Positions 51,085 to 62,421 of a stretch of 64,000 nt of DNA are shown one piece after another. Position numbers and translations under genes: made by a program. The number at the start of each line of letters is the position of its first letter. Position 1 is the first letter of the stretch. The notes under the pieces were generated by a model. That model was given only the letters and a program-made list of their open reading frames with translations, made no database searches and was not told the DNA's origin. Origin of the DNA: Siphlonurus alternatus (lineage: Eukaryota; Arthropoda; Insecta; Ephemeroptera; Siphlonuridae); NCBI GenBank assembly GCA_949825025.1, contig OX463784.1, positions 4,885,931-4,949,930 on the forward strand, written 5' to 3'.

Positions 51085-52147
51085 TTTTTTTTTAAGCACC
51101 TCACCGACATAACTTTCGAGCAGAGTCTTCTGCGCGCAATGTTTTTAACAAAACATTGTTCAATGTCTGTCGCGTGGTGTAATTTTCGATTGTTGAACGC
51201 GAGAAAGGAAAAAAGTAAACAATTAAAAACTCCGCTGTTTACAATTTTTTGCCGCTGGCGGCGCCACTAGCGAGCGGTAATTATCAAGGGAAGCATTATG
51301 AATAACATGAAAAACTAATAGAAATAATTAAAGAATTGAGGACATGTTTTCAAAAATCAAGTTAAATGGAAAGGAACATGCGCGGAAATTTTATAGAACA
51401 AATTAAGAATTTTTAACGGTTTTTTATCATTGAAACGGTCGACGAAATGTGGAGCGATAACCATGATGGTGTAATTAAGTAATGTATATCATTTCTGTGT
51501 TTCCAAGGGCTTGTAAGCTCTAAAATCTTTTAGCTAGCAGTTCTGACAGGACTTAGCTGCTCTGACCAGCCGCACCAGTGTTATTTGTTGATTTATTTAA
51601 AAATAAAAAGCAATATAATATAGGGGTTTAAAATTTTACCTTTGAGTTAAAAATTTCTATACATACTGAAGATATAGTAGTAATTCGATAATCTACAAGT
51701 TTCTATGCTGTTAGACCTTAATACTGGAGTGACTGGAGTCCCGTCCAACATCTATGATTGCACAGAATCACATAAAAGACAATAAAACGCCAACCTCAGT
51801 CTGCGTCGTCTCTTCTATGTGCTTAAAATAAGATAAAATACCGTAATATTTGCTAATAATTGATTTTTACATTACCTGGATTAATGTAGTACAAAATTAT
51901 TACATTTTTTTATTCTTTGGTGTGGTATTTTAGAAGTTATCGTTACATTTAGGCATCAACTCGCGAACTTCCTATGTTAAACAATGGCGCATAGTCAACA
52001 AAAACCGCTCGCTAGTGGCGCCTCTTGTCACTCTGGCGGGCGCAAAATGGAACTAAAGCGTCACGCAATAATCGGACCACGCGACAGACATTAAACAATG
52101 TTTTGTTAGAAACATTGCGCGCAGAAGACTCTGCTTTCGAGATAATT
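51085..52147. repeat. About 1-kb element with long inverted ends
   Basis: tttcgagcagagtcttctgc ... tgtctgtcgcgtggt at 51,113-51,180 is mirrored by accacgcgacagacatt ... gcagaagactctgctttcga at 52,076-52,141. Inner gcggcgccactagcgagcgg is mirrored at 52,007-52,025. The middle (51,280-52,000) shows no coding motif. Confidence 0.85.
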
Positions 52148-52814
52148 CAAATTTAAAATTCCATCTGATGCATGTTAAAAAAGTGCAAAATCAGACCATT
52201 TTTTCACAAAAATCATATATATTTTGCTTGAAAAAGAAGCCGACATGTTGTTCTCAAAAACTTTTATTTTTTTAACTAGGGTTCCTAAGGAATGTTTTTA
52301 TACTTTTTATGTATTGAAGGATACCTCACCAGCCATTTCAAATTTTAAACAAAATCTTTCATATAATTTTTTCACATTCTCTCAAATAAAAACGGTCTAT
52401 GTTTATTTTTATAACTAAAAAATATTGGAATTAATATTAAAATGCAAACCATGTGCATAATGTTAATGTTTATATAAAAATGTATGGTGACAAGGAAAAT
52501 GAAAATTTATATACACTTTTATACTAAATACAATTTTAATATTTTCAAATCGGTACAAATATTAAATATACAAAGAGTTTTTTTTTTTTTTTTTTTTTTT
52601 TATTGGTCAATTTAATTATACATCTCAGCCAAGGTTATAACATATAACCTTATTGGCTGATACAAATTACATGAAAGTAAATTTCTTCAAGACCTTGCTG
52701 ATATTAATTTTTAACTTAATTAACAAAAAATTTAAGACAAACTTCTTATTTTAAACAAAAGCAGATAAAAAATTTACCGTTGAAATTAGAAACATATTAT
52801 GTATAATATATAGT

Positions 52815-52848
<34 letters not shown>

Positions 52849-53210
52849 ATTTATCTCCAAAATTTTAAGGAAAAAATATTATTATAATGTACAGTAATGT
52901 TGAGATACTGTAGGTAACTTGATATATTTGCTTTAATAATTGGTGTGTTTCACCAGAGTTATATGCAGAATGCAAATAATTCAATTTATTATTGAAAAAA
53001 AAAAAATGTAAGAATGTAAAGAACATACACCAAAAATATTTTTGGTGAACTCATCCCTGAATTTTAAAAATTAGAAATGATAAATAATTTTACCACATTA
53101 TTTAGTTTTGTAATATATTTGCTGCCATATTCGAAGTATTTTTTTAATTCTAAACTTTATTTCATGAAACACTTAAAATACTTTTGTAACTTATTTTGTA
53201 ATTAAATTAT
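52148..53210. other. AT-rich stretch without genes
   Basis: Only short frames, poly-T (52,579-52,600) and an AT microsatellite near 52,810-52,842. Confidence 0.4.
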
Positions 53211-53211
53211 T

Positions 53212-53573
53212 AAGGGTAAGGTAACGCCACCAATGTTAAAAAAAATCCCTCTCACAAAAATTCTGAAAAAAACTTAAAATGTTCTCCTCTACACCCCCTA
53301 TCAGTAGCTGAAATATCAGGTATACAAATACGATCTAGTTTTTGAGTTATGAATTTTTAAAGTTGACCAATTTAACATGGGAGTTTCATTTCTCCATGTT
53401 AAAGTAGTCAACTTTAAAATTTTATAACTCAAAAACTAGATCGTATTTGTATACCTGATATTTTAGGTACTGATAGGGGGTATAGAGGAGAACATTTTAA
53501 ATTTTTTTCAGAATTTTTGTGAGAGGGATTTTTTTTAACATTGGTGGCGTTACCTTACCCTTAAGATAAGAAA
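53212..53573. repeat. Foldback MITE, family 3
   Basis: Ends aagggtaaggtaacgccacc and exact inverse. Arms carry atcaggtatacaaatacgat and ctcctctacaccccctatca. Confidence 0.92.
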
Positions 53574-54146
53574 GTAAAAAACAAACAAACAAACTGCAGT
53601 TGTTTTAATTTTAACACAGAGTTGAAATAAGCACTTGTGCTAAACCAAAATGAAAAATTAAAAGAAAAAATAATTTTAATTCTCTCACTTACAAAAATAG
53701 AACAGAAAATGTATAGTTAGCACCTTGTATAATAGTTAGTGACATCTTTAGCACTAATTTGTTATAATTGTGATGCCATGGTGAATCTGCACTAAAATTC
53801 TGTGCAAAATCAACAGTGAATGTGACAGGAATGAATTTTAAAACAAGGAATGTCTCACAAAAATCATAAAAAGAAATCATAATAGAAAAGTAGTAATTAG
53901 AAATAATACACAAATGCAAATTAATTACAATTACCAATAAATATCTTGCAATGCGTGGTAAGACATAATTATTGCTTACTTATTTGCTGTCAAATTTGCT
54001 CAGCCTGCAAGATTGGCATAACATCTTTTTACAATATTTTTTTAACTTTCTTCAAGATTAATTCAAAAAAAACTATCTGTATTGTAATAAAGAGAGTGAG
54101 GAATTATTCTCCTTAAGATATAAGATTCCATCAATGATAAAATCTT

Positions 54147-54790
54147 AAGGGTAAGGTAGCATGCCCAATGTTAAAAACAAATCCCACACATGAAAATTAT
54201 ATATATAAAAAAAAAAAAAAAAATGTTTTCTTCTACATCCTCTATCAGTAGCTAAAATATCAGGTATCCAAATTCGTGCTAGTTTTTTAGTTATAAATTT
54301 TTAAAGTTGACTAATTTAACATGGGATTTCCATTTCTCCATGTTAAAGTAGTCAACTTTAAAAGTTCATAACTCAAAAACTAGATTGAATTTGTATACCT
54401 GATATTTTAGGTACTGATAGGGGGTGTAGAGGAGAACATTTTAAATTTTTTTCATAATTTTTGTGTGAGGGATTTTTTTTAACATTGGTGGCGTTACCTT
54501 ACCCTTAAAGCCATAAAAAAAATTTCAAGTTAATTATTCAAGTTAATTTTTTTTTTTTTTAATTAAGTTTTTAGTTTGGATCTCCATGGGAAAGCCCTTT
54601 GCTGAAAATTAAAAAAATACAGTAATAATAATTAAAAAAAAATCGGCTAAAATAATTGTTTTGAAATTTTTTCTATGGCTTTTTTTTATATACTAAAATC
54701 TTTTCAAAATTTTGGTGAATTTACTAAGGTTTACATGTTAATCAAAGGGGACTAAAAAATCAGTTGATTGGCATTACCTTACCCTTAAAG
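54147..54790. repeat. Family 3 MITE followed by a family 4 half-element
   Basis: 54,147-54,510 has ends taagggtaaggtagcatgcc and inverse ggtggcgttaccttaccctt. 54,511-54,790 carries the family 4 inner parts (tggatctccatgggaaagcc, catgttaatcaaagggg) but only one clear end. Confidence 0.75.
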
Positions 54791-54849
54791 TACGTAATTT
54801 ACTTTTGCTGCAATCAAAAAATTTGTTTGAATATTTTCAAATAAAATAA

Positions 54850-55162
54850 AGTATCGACCTTAAATTTTTTTTTATTGCAGAAATGGATAGAGCGTGCAAA
54901 GTTATGTTGCCCTGATTTTTTTCAGATTTTTTAGAGCCCGGGAACTATTTTTAAAAAATTATTGAAAGTCCTTTTTGTGACGTCACGCGGCGGCAAGTCC
55001 TCTTTTTCTTAAGGAGCGGCGTCTTGTGACGTCACAAAAAGAACTTTCAATAATTTTTTAAAAATAGTTCTCGGTCTCTAAAAAATCTGAAAAAAATCAG
55101 GGTAGCATAACTTTGCACCCTCTATCCATTTCTGCAATAAAAAAAAATTGAGGTCGATACTC
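54850..55162. repeat. Family 2 MITE directly after gene B
   Basis: Ends agtatcgacct and inverse aggtcgatact; mirrored tttgtgacgtcac boxes at the centre. It starts 50 bases past the stop of the leucine-rich gene B and supplies aataaa on that gene's sense strand near 54,870-54,880. Confidence 0.88.
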
Positions 55163-55211
55163 CATTGATCCAAGCAAAAAAGGTTAAATCTAAAATAGCA
55201 AATTCTACTTC

Positions 55212-56334
55212 TTATTTGACACTAGTACATAAGGCTTCTATTGGAGGAGAAAGGACAGGAGTGGGTCCAACTTGCTCATACTTGTCCCTGATGAGTTCTA
55301 ACTGTGTCATGTTCCTTATACAAGAATAGTAAACTTCATGGGGAGACGAGTTTATTACTGTTACCAACAGCTGTAGTCTATCAGCGTCCTTGAATCCGTT
55401 GAAGACTCTGTTGATATTTGGAGCAACATAAACAATGTACTCTAGCGTTTCCAAGGTGACGGAATTGCTGTAGATGTTAAAGTCAGTGAGACAAGAAAAT
55501 ATCTTCTTGTTGCTGATTGCGTTGAAGACAATTCTACCCAGAGTCTCTTCTGTGAGACAGTTGACGCCATTCAACCCGTAGACAGCTTTGAGACATTCCG
55601 ACGTCAACATTGACGTTACAGCTTTCAAAGGAAAGGAATTTGATACGTCAAAAATTGAGAAAGAAACCAATTTTGTAAATTTTCCTTCCATATCAAATTC
55701 ATGTCTGTTGGTTGATGGACAGTCCCATGTCAAACTCTTCAAGTTCGGACAATAATGTCCGATGACACTAACGTCAATGTTTGTATCAGTTCTGAGATTC
55801 ATGTTTTTAACTGTTGACCCTAAATGTTGACATAATTTTTTTATAATCTCATTATCAACTTTATCATTCCTTAAATTGATTAAAGATATGGTGGAGGCAC
55901 GTAACAATAATGATAAATCAATTGTTGATTCATCATTTATGTAAACGCCCTGTACATCTGGAGCAGTGGCTAGAAACATGGCAACATTTTCATTGTTCTG
56001 CTCAAACGATGTAACTTCCTCATTAACGCTTCCTATCACTCCCTTAAATTTCAATTTTCTCGATGGACCATACTTTTGATGGTATAAGACAACAGCTTCA
56101 AAAGTATTTGGATGAAAGAATCTTATCAGATTTGGTAAGTTTTCTAAAGCATACAGAATTCCGTGAGCACTCAACTTGCAACATTTGTCGTTACTTGTAT
56201 GCATTATCTGTTCGTGAATTCTGGGCGCTAGGTCAATGTGTTCCAGATTTTTACATTTTCCGTGTGGAGAGTCGTCTTGGCAGAGGTACTTGATTCCTTG
56301 TTCCGTCACGCTGTTGCAGCCGAACATCAGCTTC
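55212..56334 (-). CDS. Leucine-rich protein B, last exon
   Basis: Residues 186-559, KLMFGCNSVTEQGIKYLCQ to EALCTSVK, stop at 55,212-55,214. Acceptor ctgacag. Confidence 0.92.
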
Positions 56335-59300
56335 CTGTCAGAGCAAAGAGTGCCATTAAATCACAGGAATACAAAATTAGTACATCTTAAATTAAAGACT
56401 TTTTAAAGTGTACAGTGCATCATCACAGAACTCAAAATTTTATCATTCTGGAATGGAATTTGAAGATCATTCTCGCCATAAGCTATAAGATAAGCCATAA
56501 GACATGCAAAATTAAATTTATAAATTACATGTTTTCATAAATTTCAAACTCAAAGTTTTTCTGTCCAAAATTTTTTACATTGGACCGCAGTATCACTTTG
56601 TAAAATATGGCACTTACTGTGTTAGATTGTGCACTAAAAATAGCTTAAGACATTTTGGACAGAACTAAAAATATCATGTCCCAATTTCTTTTTGGTTCAA
56701 TTATTATACATTACTGTTTCACACGACTCAGTTAAATTGACTCAAACTGCCATTAAAATTTACCAAATTAGCTTACCTGAGCAGTGGAAGGTTTGTCCCG
56801 ATGACCTTCATCGTGTCATCGTCAACAACGCTGACGACCGGTGAGTTCCGGGTGAGGATGACCAGCACTTGCAGCTTCCTCAGGTGCGGCAGAGTCCGAT
56901 GGAAGTCAAATTTGGCGATCCTCATCGTCTGGATGTGGAGGTTCATCAGCGAACGCTGCAGACAAACGTCAAAATTAGACCAAGGTACACCCAGCACCAA
57001 ATCTTTTGCAAAAATCTCGGGGAGTGTATGTCAAACTTATAACGGAACAAAGACTCTCTCCCCGCGTCAATAAAGTCATTTGCGCTTATGGCAGTCTGGG
57101 GAGACACCTGCCTCTTTGTGCCGTTCTAAGTTTGACGCACACTCCCCGAGATTTTCACAAAAGATTTGGCGCTGGGTGTACCTCCATGGTATCTACATTA
57201 TTGTTAAAAGAGGCCTCAAATGTTCAAACTTCAAACAGAAAAGTATTCTCCATACCCCACAAAGTAAGGGAACTTGATTTTTTTTCTGATATTATTAAAA
57301 TTAATAAGAATCTTTATTTATTAATAATAATGTTTATTTATCAATTTATCAATTATGAATTTGATACTTTGATTTTTTCTTCTACTCCCACCTGGTCTTA
57401 CTTTCATGAGTTTTTCATTTTCAATGAAGAACTGCTGTATTTTTAAGCAAAAATTTAAAATTTTGCAAAATAAAGCTAAAATAGCAATTCCTATTACATA
57501 CATAGAATGGAGGGAATACCACAAAATTGGTTGATTTGAAGCCTCTTCTGTTAATTTTAATATTGCATGTTATCAACAGTTAGGTACTTTTTTAAGAATA
57601 GCATTTTACACAGCTAAAATCATACATTAACAAAATTACAGTCACATTTTATGTTATATTAAATGGTGTGTGCAAGATCAATCAGATTTCATTGTCACTC
57701 TCCAGTCTCTGTGCAATATTAAGTTAGGGTTGGAGACCTCTTGGACCAGAGTCAGATGCTCTAGCCACTACACCACAATTTGTTAAGAACTCATACTTAT
57801 AATAGACTCATGGATACTGCTAAATTCAGATTAGATACAGGCCACGACTATCTTGGATGCTATCAGAAGAAATTTAAAATCCAAGATAGTGACATTTTTT
57901 GTAAATTATGTTAAAATGAACCTCAAGACAGAGGGCATCTATTTAGATGCTCTGCATTAACTACAGAACTTGACTTGTTGCCTGACAACGTGAAAAAGAA
58001 GAGAAGGATTCTTTTCTCTATTTGCTTACTAGAAGTAAAATGGTTTAATAGCAAATATGTGGGTATAAAAAAAGAAGAAAACTACTCCATAGAACAGGTT
58101 ATTTAGTTCAACTTATTAAAAATACCTCTGCTTTTCTGAGTAGTTGACAGAATTCGTAGAAGTCGCCTGGTTCCCACTCTGCCATGTCCACCCTGACCTT
58201 CTGAGTATTCCATCCAATGAAGAGCTTGTGAAGGCAGCACGGCTGCTTGTCCAGGTCAAAGCCAGGCTCCCGGTCCAGTTCAAACGGAACCGAGAGCAGA
58301 GACTCAATCAGTCGAGTCATCACGGCTGGAGCTGGACGGGGGGAAATTTATTAGTTACTTTCAGGGGTAATAGAGGTTTTGCCGGGAGCGAGGGATTTCA
58401 TCAATAAGCTATCGTGCTAGAAAATTTGATTTTTTCCTTCAGTAATAGAAAACCTGCATGAAATTTTTTTATTGCAGAAATAAATACTGTAGAGGCTGCC
58501 AAATTATGCTATCCTGAATTTCTTCAGAATTTTTTTAGACCTGGAACTAATTTTAAATAACTATTGAAATTTCTGTAAGTTAAGTTGGCACACCTGAATC
58601 CTTAAAGGAGGGGAACGACTTCCACTTTTGTATTTTTTTAATTTTGTTGATGCAGTGAAACATATTTCTGTACCAAAAAAAAAAAAAAACGCCATCTTCC
58701 TCCTCCTTCCCTTACTTCTGGCTGTTGAAAGTTAAAACATTCAAAAAGTTCCGTCAATGACGCAACTTTCTTAAACATCTTAACTTTCAACAGCCAGAAG
58801 TCAGGGAAGGAGGAGGAAGAAGATAGTGTTTTTTGTTGTTTTTTTTTTTTTTTTGGTGCAGACATATGTTTCACTGCATCAAAAAAAAATTAAAAAATTC
58901 AAAAGTTTAAGCCGTTCCCCTCTTTTAACAAAAAGGATAGGGCCTAGATGCCTAATTATTGACACTTCCAGGGGGCGTGGCCGCACTTTTAATAATTATT
59001 TAAAAATAGTTCTGGGTTTCAAAAAATCTGAAAAAAATTCAGATTAGCACAATTTAGTATCCTCTATTCATTTCTACAATAATAAAAAAAAAATAATAAT
59101 GTAGGTTGTCCATTTCAAAGAAACTTGATAGACTGCACGTTTATCTGATAAAACTCTCTCACTGTCCATTGATAAACAATGATTCCTCCCTCAAAATACT
59201 CACGCAGACATTTGAACGGCTCCTCTCGCTGAACTTTCACGAACATCGGTAGATACGCCACGATCTTATCAATACATAAGTCTTGAAGGGGGCGCAGATA

Positions 59301-59375
59301 TCGTTTCTCAGCCCTCCGGTTCTTTGCGAGCGTTGCCCACTCATAAGTATGCATGGGTTGTTGTGTGGCTGCCAT
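55212..59375 (-). CDS. Leucine-rich (RNI-like) protein B, four coding exons
   Basis: Exons: 59375-59204, 58331-58126, 56955-56777, 56334-55212, all GT-AG with phases 1, 0, 2; 559 codons plus stop. The start ATG (59,375) lies 3 bases after an acceptor (acttgcag), so a 5' non-coding exon lies upstream. Residues 27-42 (YLRPLQDLCIDKIVAYL) form the short helical segment that often opens RNI-type leucine-rich proteins. Repeats follow: SLMNLHIQTMRI, HLRKLQVLVIL, TNLPLLRKLMFGCNSVT, GILYALENLPNLIRF, SVIGHYCPNLKSLTW, LETLEYIVYVAPNINRVF. No signal peptide, so probably intracellular. No F-box or other catalytic domain is recognised; a scaffold or substrate-adaptor role is inference. Paralogue of the gene ending at 47,937, in inverted orientation. 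Confidence 0.88.
56777..56955 (-). CDS. Leucine-rich protein B, third coding exon
   Basis: Residues 127-185: RSLMNLHIQTMRIAKFDF ... MKVIGTNLPLLR. Acceptor gtctgcag, donor cag/gtaagc. Same boundaries as the exon at 42,513-42,679, twelve bases longer. Confidence 0.88.
56984..57182. repeat. Foldback MITE beside exon 3 of gene B
   Basis: ggtacacccagcaccaaatc and inverse gatttggcgctgggtgtacc. Inner tctcggggagtgt / cactccccgaga. It starts about 30 bases upstream of the exon acceptor, thus overlapping the expected branch-point region. Confidence 0.88.
57715..57785 (-). repeat. tRNA-derived SINE head fragment
   Basis: On the minus strand: ttgtggtgtagtggctagag then catctgactctggtccaaga, similar to the SINE head at 43,093-43,140. 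Confidence 0.6.
57810..58106 (+). pseudogene. LINE C-terminal fragment with zinc knuckle
   Basis: An in-frame stretch of 98 codons with one internal TAA: KFRLDTGHDYLGCY, then FCKLC, stop, NEPQDRGHLFRC. This matches the C-terminal Cys-x2-Cys ... His-x4-Cys knuckle that follows the reverse transcriptase in non-LTR retrotransposons. Only the 3' end is present; it is a dead remnant in intron 2 of gene B, in antisense orientation to that gene. Confidence 0.72.
58126..58331 (-). CDS. Leucine-rich protein B, second coding exon
   Basis: Residues 58-126: PPAVMTRLIESLLSVPFELD ... EWEPGDFYEFCQLLRKAE. Acceptor cgtccag (phase 1), donor gag/gtattt (phase 0). The gtccag acceptor, not the ctccag four bases later, keeps the phase. 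Confidence 0.85.
58442..59114. repeat. Family 1 MITE interrupted by a TTAA-flanked palindrome
   Basis: Outer ends are aaaacctgcatgaaatt and gtaggttgtccatt (inverse). The core cctgaatccttaataaaaag of the family is split after cttaa. Confidence 0.8.
58603..58927. mobile_element. TTAA-flanked foldback element
   Basis: aggaggggaacgacttccac and inverse (gccgttcccctctt). TTAA on both sides (58,602-58,605 and 58,925-58,928) while the family 1 host has it once. Arms contain ttcctcctccttccctta mirrored. A half copy of the same end (aaaggaggggaactgcttc) is at 24,988. Confidence 0.75.
59204..59375 (-). CDS. Leucine-rich protein B, first coding exon
   Basis: Residues 1-57, MAATQQPMHTYEWATLAKNR to REEPFKCL; donor ctgc/gtgagt. 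An in-frame ATG two codons further upstream lies in the intron before tgcag and is not used. Confidence 0.85.
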
Positions 59376-59439
59376 GGCCTGCAAGTAAAATCAAAATTTT
59401 AACTGTTTGCAATAATCAACAAACTACTTAGTTATGTAT

Positions 59440-59930
59440 CTAATCCCATGCAATTGGCTGATTTGGAATTGTATGAAAATTACACAGAGTTCCACATACT
59501 AAGTTGACTTAGTATGTGGAACTCTGTGGAAAATTACTATATTGAAAAAACAAAAAAAACAAAATCTTCCGATGCACATTTCAGGGGAATATATGGCCAA
59601 AAACTGCAGACTCCGGTGATATATTCATTTTTACAATTCTACATTTGTCATATATTGAAATCTGTGTGTGAAAATCGTAAAGTTCCCATAAGGTCCAATG
59701 TATAAGCAAAATTTACACACATATATAATCAACAATAACAATACACTGGGTGGACGAGTTTGTTTACTTTTTGCTACAAAATAGTTTTGCAAGTAGTCTA
59801 GTCCCTACTTCTAGCTTATCACAGCTCTCTATTCATCAACGATGCTGCCTGATTGGTTTGTGGGCGGGCATCGTTGAAAGTGCGAATATTCTTAGAGAGC
59901 TGTGATAAGCTGGAAGGAGGGAATTGAAAC
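59440..59930. repeat. Partial relative of the 62,422 element plus a small foldback MITE
   Basis: catgcaattggctgatttgg, gccaaaaactgcagactccg and ttttgcaagtagtcta match the right arm of 62,422-63,483. It is interrupted by its own mirrored acacagagttccacatacta. At 59,808-59,930, tagcttatcacagctctct is mirrored around cgatgctgcctgattgg. Confidence 0.75.
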
Positions 59931-59992
59931 TTTGTATGTACCGTGAAATCAAAGGATTACATATTGTTGGTTCATTTTATCTGCTATGCTTA

Positions 59993-60596
59993 TTATAGTC
60001 CAGCAAGCGAGAGTTTGACCACGGAAATGACATAATTTCAATAGTCCTTACTTTCGGTGGCCATGGTACGTATAACCCACAATAGGCCCTTACACTGATC
60101 CTCGCCATCTGTGAGTGGCGCTGCAACTTTTTGCAACTTGCAGTTCGCGCCTCTTTATATTCGACCATGAATCACGGAATCACTTGGCAGCATGACGTCA
60201 TTTGAAATCATGGCCGCTACTGTGGGTTGACCAATCGCTTGAGTATTGCTTGGCAGCATGGCGTCACAAAATGTCCGTGGTTGTACTCTTTATCTCGCTA
60301 GTATTTGGAATTGAGCAGGGCTATAGGGTGAAAAAAATTGTAGGGATCGAAGCAAACTAGAATATTTATACCACGTTTTGGCAGTGAAACGTGTTAACTT
60401 TTTATCTTCTTTTGTACCTAACTCGCGGTTCACAAAGTTTTCTCCCCATCTTCGCAATGTATTGTTTCGTTTCTACATAATTTGACCGTACATGAAGTTG
60501 CAGCGCCACTCATAGATGGCGAGGGTCAGAGTGTAAGGACAATTAAGCCGCCTACGGCAATTTTCATGGTCGAACTCTCGCTTGCTGGACAATATA
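59993..60596. repeat. Foldback element with TCCAGCAAGCGAGAGTT ends
   Basis: gtccagcaagcgagagtttg is mirrored by cgaactctcgcttgctggac. Inner tcgccatctgtgagtggcgc is mirrored at about 60,500-60,525. It lies upstream of gene B and could include its 5' non-coding exon or promoter; not resolvable by eye. Confidence 0.8.
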
Positions 60597-60827
60597 ACTG
60601 TACTGTGTGTATGGCATACTGCATGGTAGCACGATTGAAGCTTAAAACACTTAAAGAGTCTTGAACTAGAATGTGAAATAACTGACATTTTCCACACATA
60701 ATGATATCACAGCCACGAATAATATTGAAACCCTTAATTTGGGAAACAAAAGCCAATAAAAGGAAAACCCTACTGTATTAAAATATTGGGGGGTAAATAT
60801 TGCTGCTCACAGAAATCAAGAATTTAG

Positions 60828-60871
<44 letters not shown>

Positions 60872-61210
60872 TTACTTTCCTCAAGTTCAAAGTCAAAATC
60901 GAAGGGGTTAAAAATCTTACAAACATGCATGTGTATCATATGGTATATATATAACTATCATGGCTGTGTATGATGATGCAAAATGCATGCAACAAATAAG
61001 CCAATGATTGATCTATTTTGTAAAATGTTATCCTTAATATTTATGTATCACTACAGCTATGAAAGCAATACTTACAAGTTAATTGTTAATTTTATGCCCT
61101 AATACATTAAAAATCGTTGAGAAATTAGCAAAAATGTAGAATTCTTGCAATATTTTATATTCCCTCCGTTTTTTGTGACAGCTGATTGGATGGAAGAAAT
61201 AGGATAAGTA
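60597..61210. other. AT-rich spacer
   Basis: No gene. An AT microsatellite at 60,828-60,864. Confidence 0.4.
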
Positions 61211-61214
61211 GAAG

Positions 61215-61955
61215 CAGGGCAGTCTCCTACAGGCCGTCTCACATGGATTTTCGACTGTCATCTGAACTGATATTAGTCGGCCGGATTTTTAAAAGTAAAT
61301 GGGTCCTCCGTGTAAGAAAATATTTATTTTAAAATATTTACGTGGAAAAATGAAAGTAAATTGTAGTCTGATGTCCATGAATTATTTTTTTCTACACACT
61401 GTTATTTTTATTTATTTGATAAATATCATACTTTTCGAGAAAAACGCAAGGCGGGAACCGAGTTATAACTTATAAGTCTGGTAATATAGTATGACGTCAC
61501 AGAATATCAAAACCACAAATAAATAGAAAATCAACCTTCATAAATATTTTGATCACAGGAATTAACTTGATTTGATGTTAAAATAATGTAAATATTCACA
61601 TTAAGGTAGAGTCCAATTCCACAGTCATGCAAAATATATATAAAGTCTATACTACGTCATCGCTTTAGAAATGGGCTTAGACTTTTTTTATACTAGTCGT
61701 CCGGTTTATAAAAGTCATATTTAAACGTATTAATATTATTTTTGCGGGTGAAAGGGAGTTGTTGAGCAATATTAGACTCTATGAGCATTTACTTACTTTT
61801 AATTTCAAATCTCTAGATACCGTGAAATCGCCATAATCCGGGCGCAAAGTGAGGGCTCTCTCCCGTAAGAATGCATGTAAACCGGCCGCTCAGTCGGCCG
61901 ACTAATAAAAAGAGTGGTGGGGGGTAAGACGGCCTGTAGCAGACTGCCCTGGTAG
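61215..61955. repeat. Foldback element with GGCAGTCT ends
   Basis: gggcagtctcctacaggccg is mirrored by cggcctgtagcagactgccc. Inner agtcggccgga and cagtcggccgact. The interior has no coding motif. Confidence 0.75.
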
Positions 61956-62421
61956 AAGATAACTACAATCCTAGGAAGAAAACAAACAACTGCGCCATCT
62001 GTTAATTTTTCTGGAACTAATTGAAGAGCGAAATTTAAAAACTTTTCAAGTTCACTCGAGTCCCGCTCGAGTTCACTTAATTTTATTGAAAACCCCAATT
62101 TAAATTCCTCTAGAGGAACTTTGATTGAAAACTTAATTCCAAACTATTTTCCAAATTAGAAACTTTGAAGTCCATTTGAATTAATTATTATTTTAGCATC
62201 TCAAGATCTTTTTCTTTTTTATTTCTAACAATAAAATTGTAAAGATATGTATATATATATCTGCCGGCGCGCTGCAGCCAGTTTTGAAAAAAATATTGAG
62301 CATGCAATGTATATAGATGATGTATAATTAATTAACATAAAAATCAACCCGGCCACCTTTTTGAATTTGCTTAAACCATATAAGTGATTATATTATATGT
62401 TTTAATTGGAACATATTCTTA

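Noticed and set aside
53689..53937. 82-codon minus-strand frame
   Set aside because: AT-rich, hydrophobic by composition, no homologue recognised and no transcript signals.
57006..57446. 146-codon plus-strand frame
   Set aside because: It starts inside a foldback MITE and continues into AT-rich intron sequence; no conserved motif seen.
61805..62098. 97-codon minus-strand frame
   Set aside because: It overlaps the foldback element at 61,215-61,955 and has no recognisable domain.
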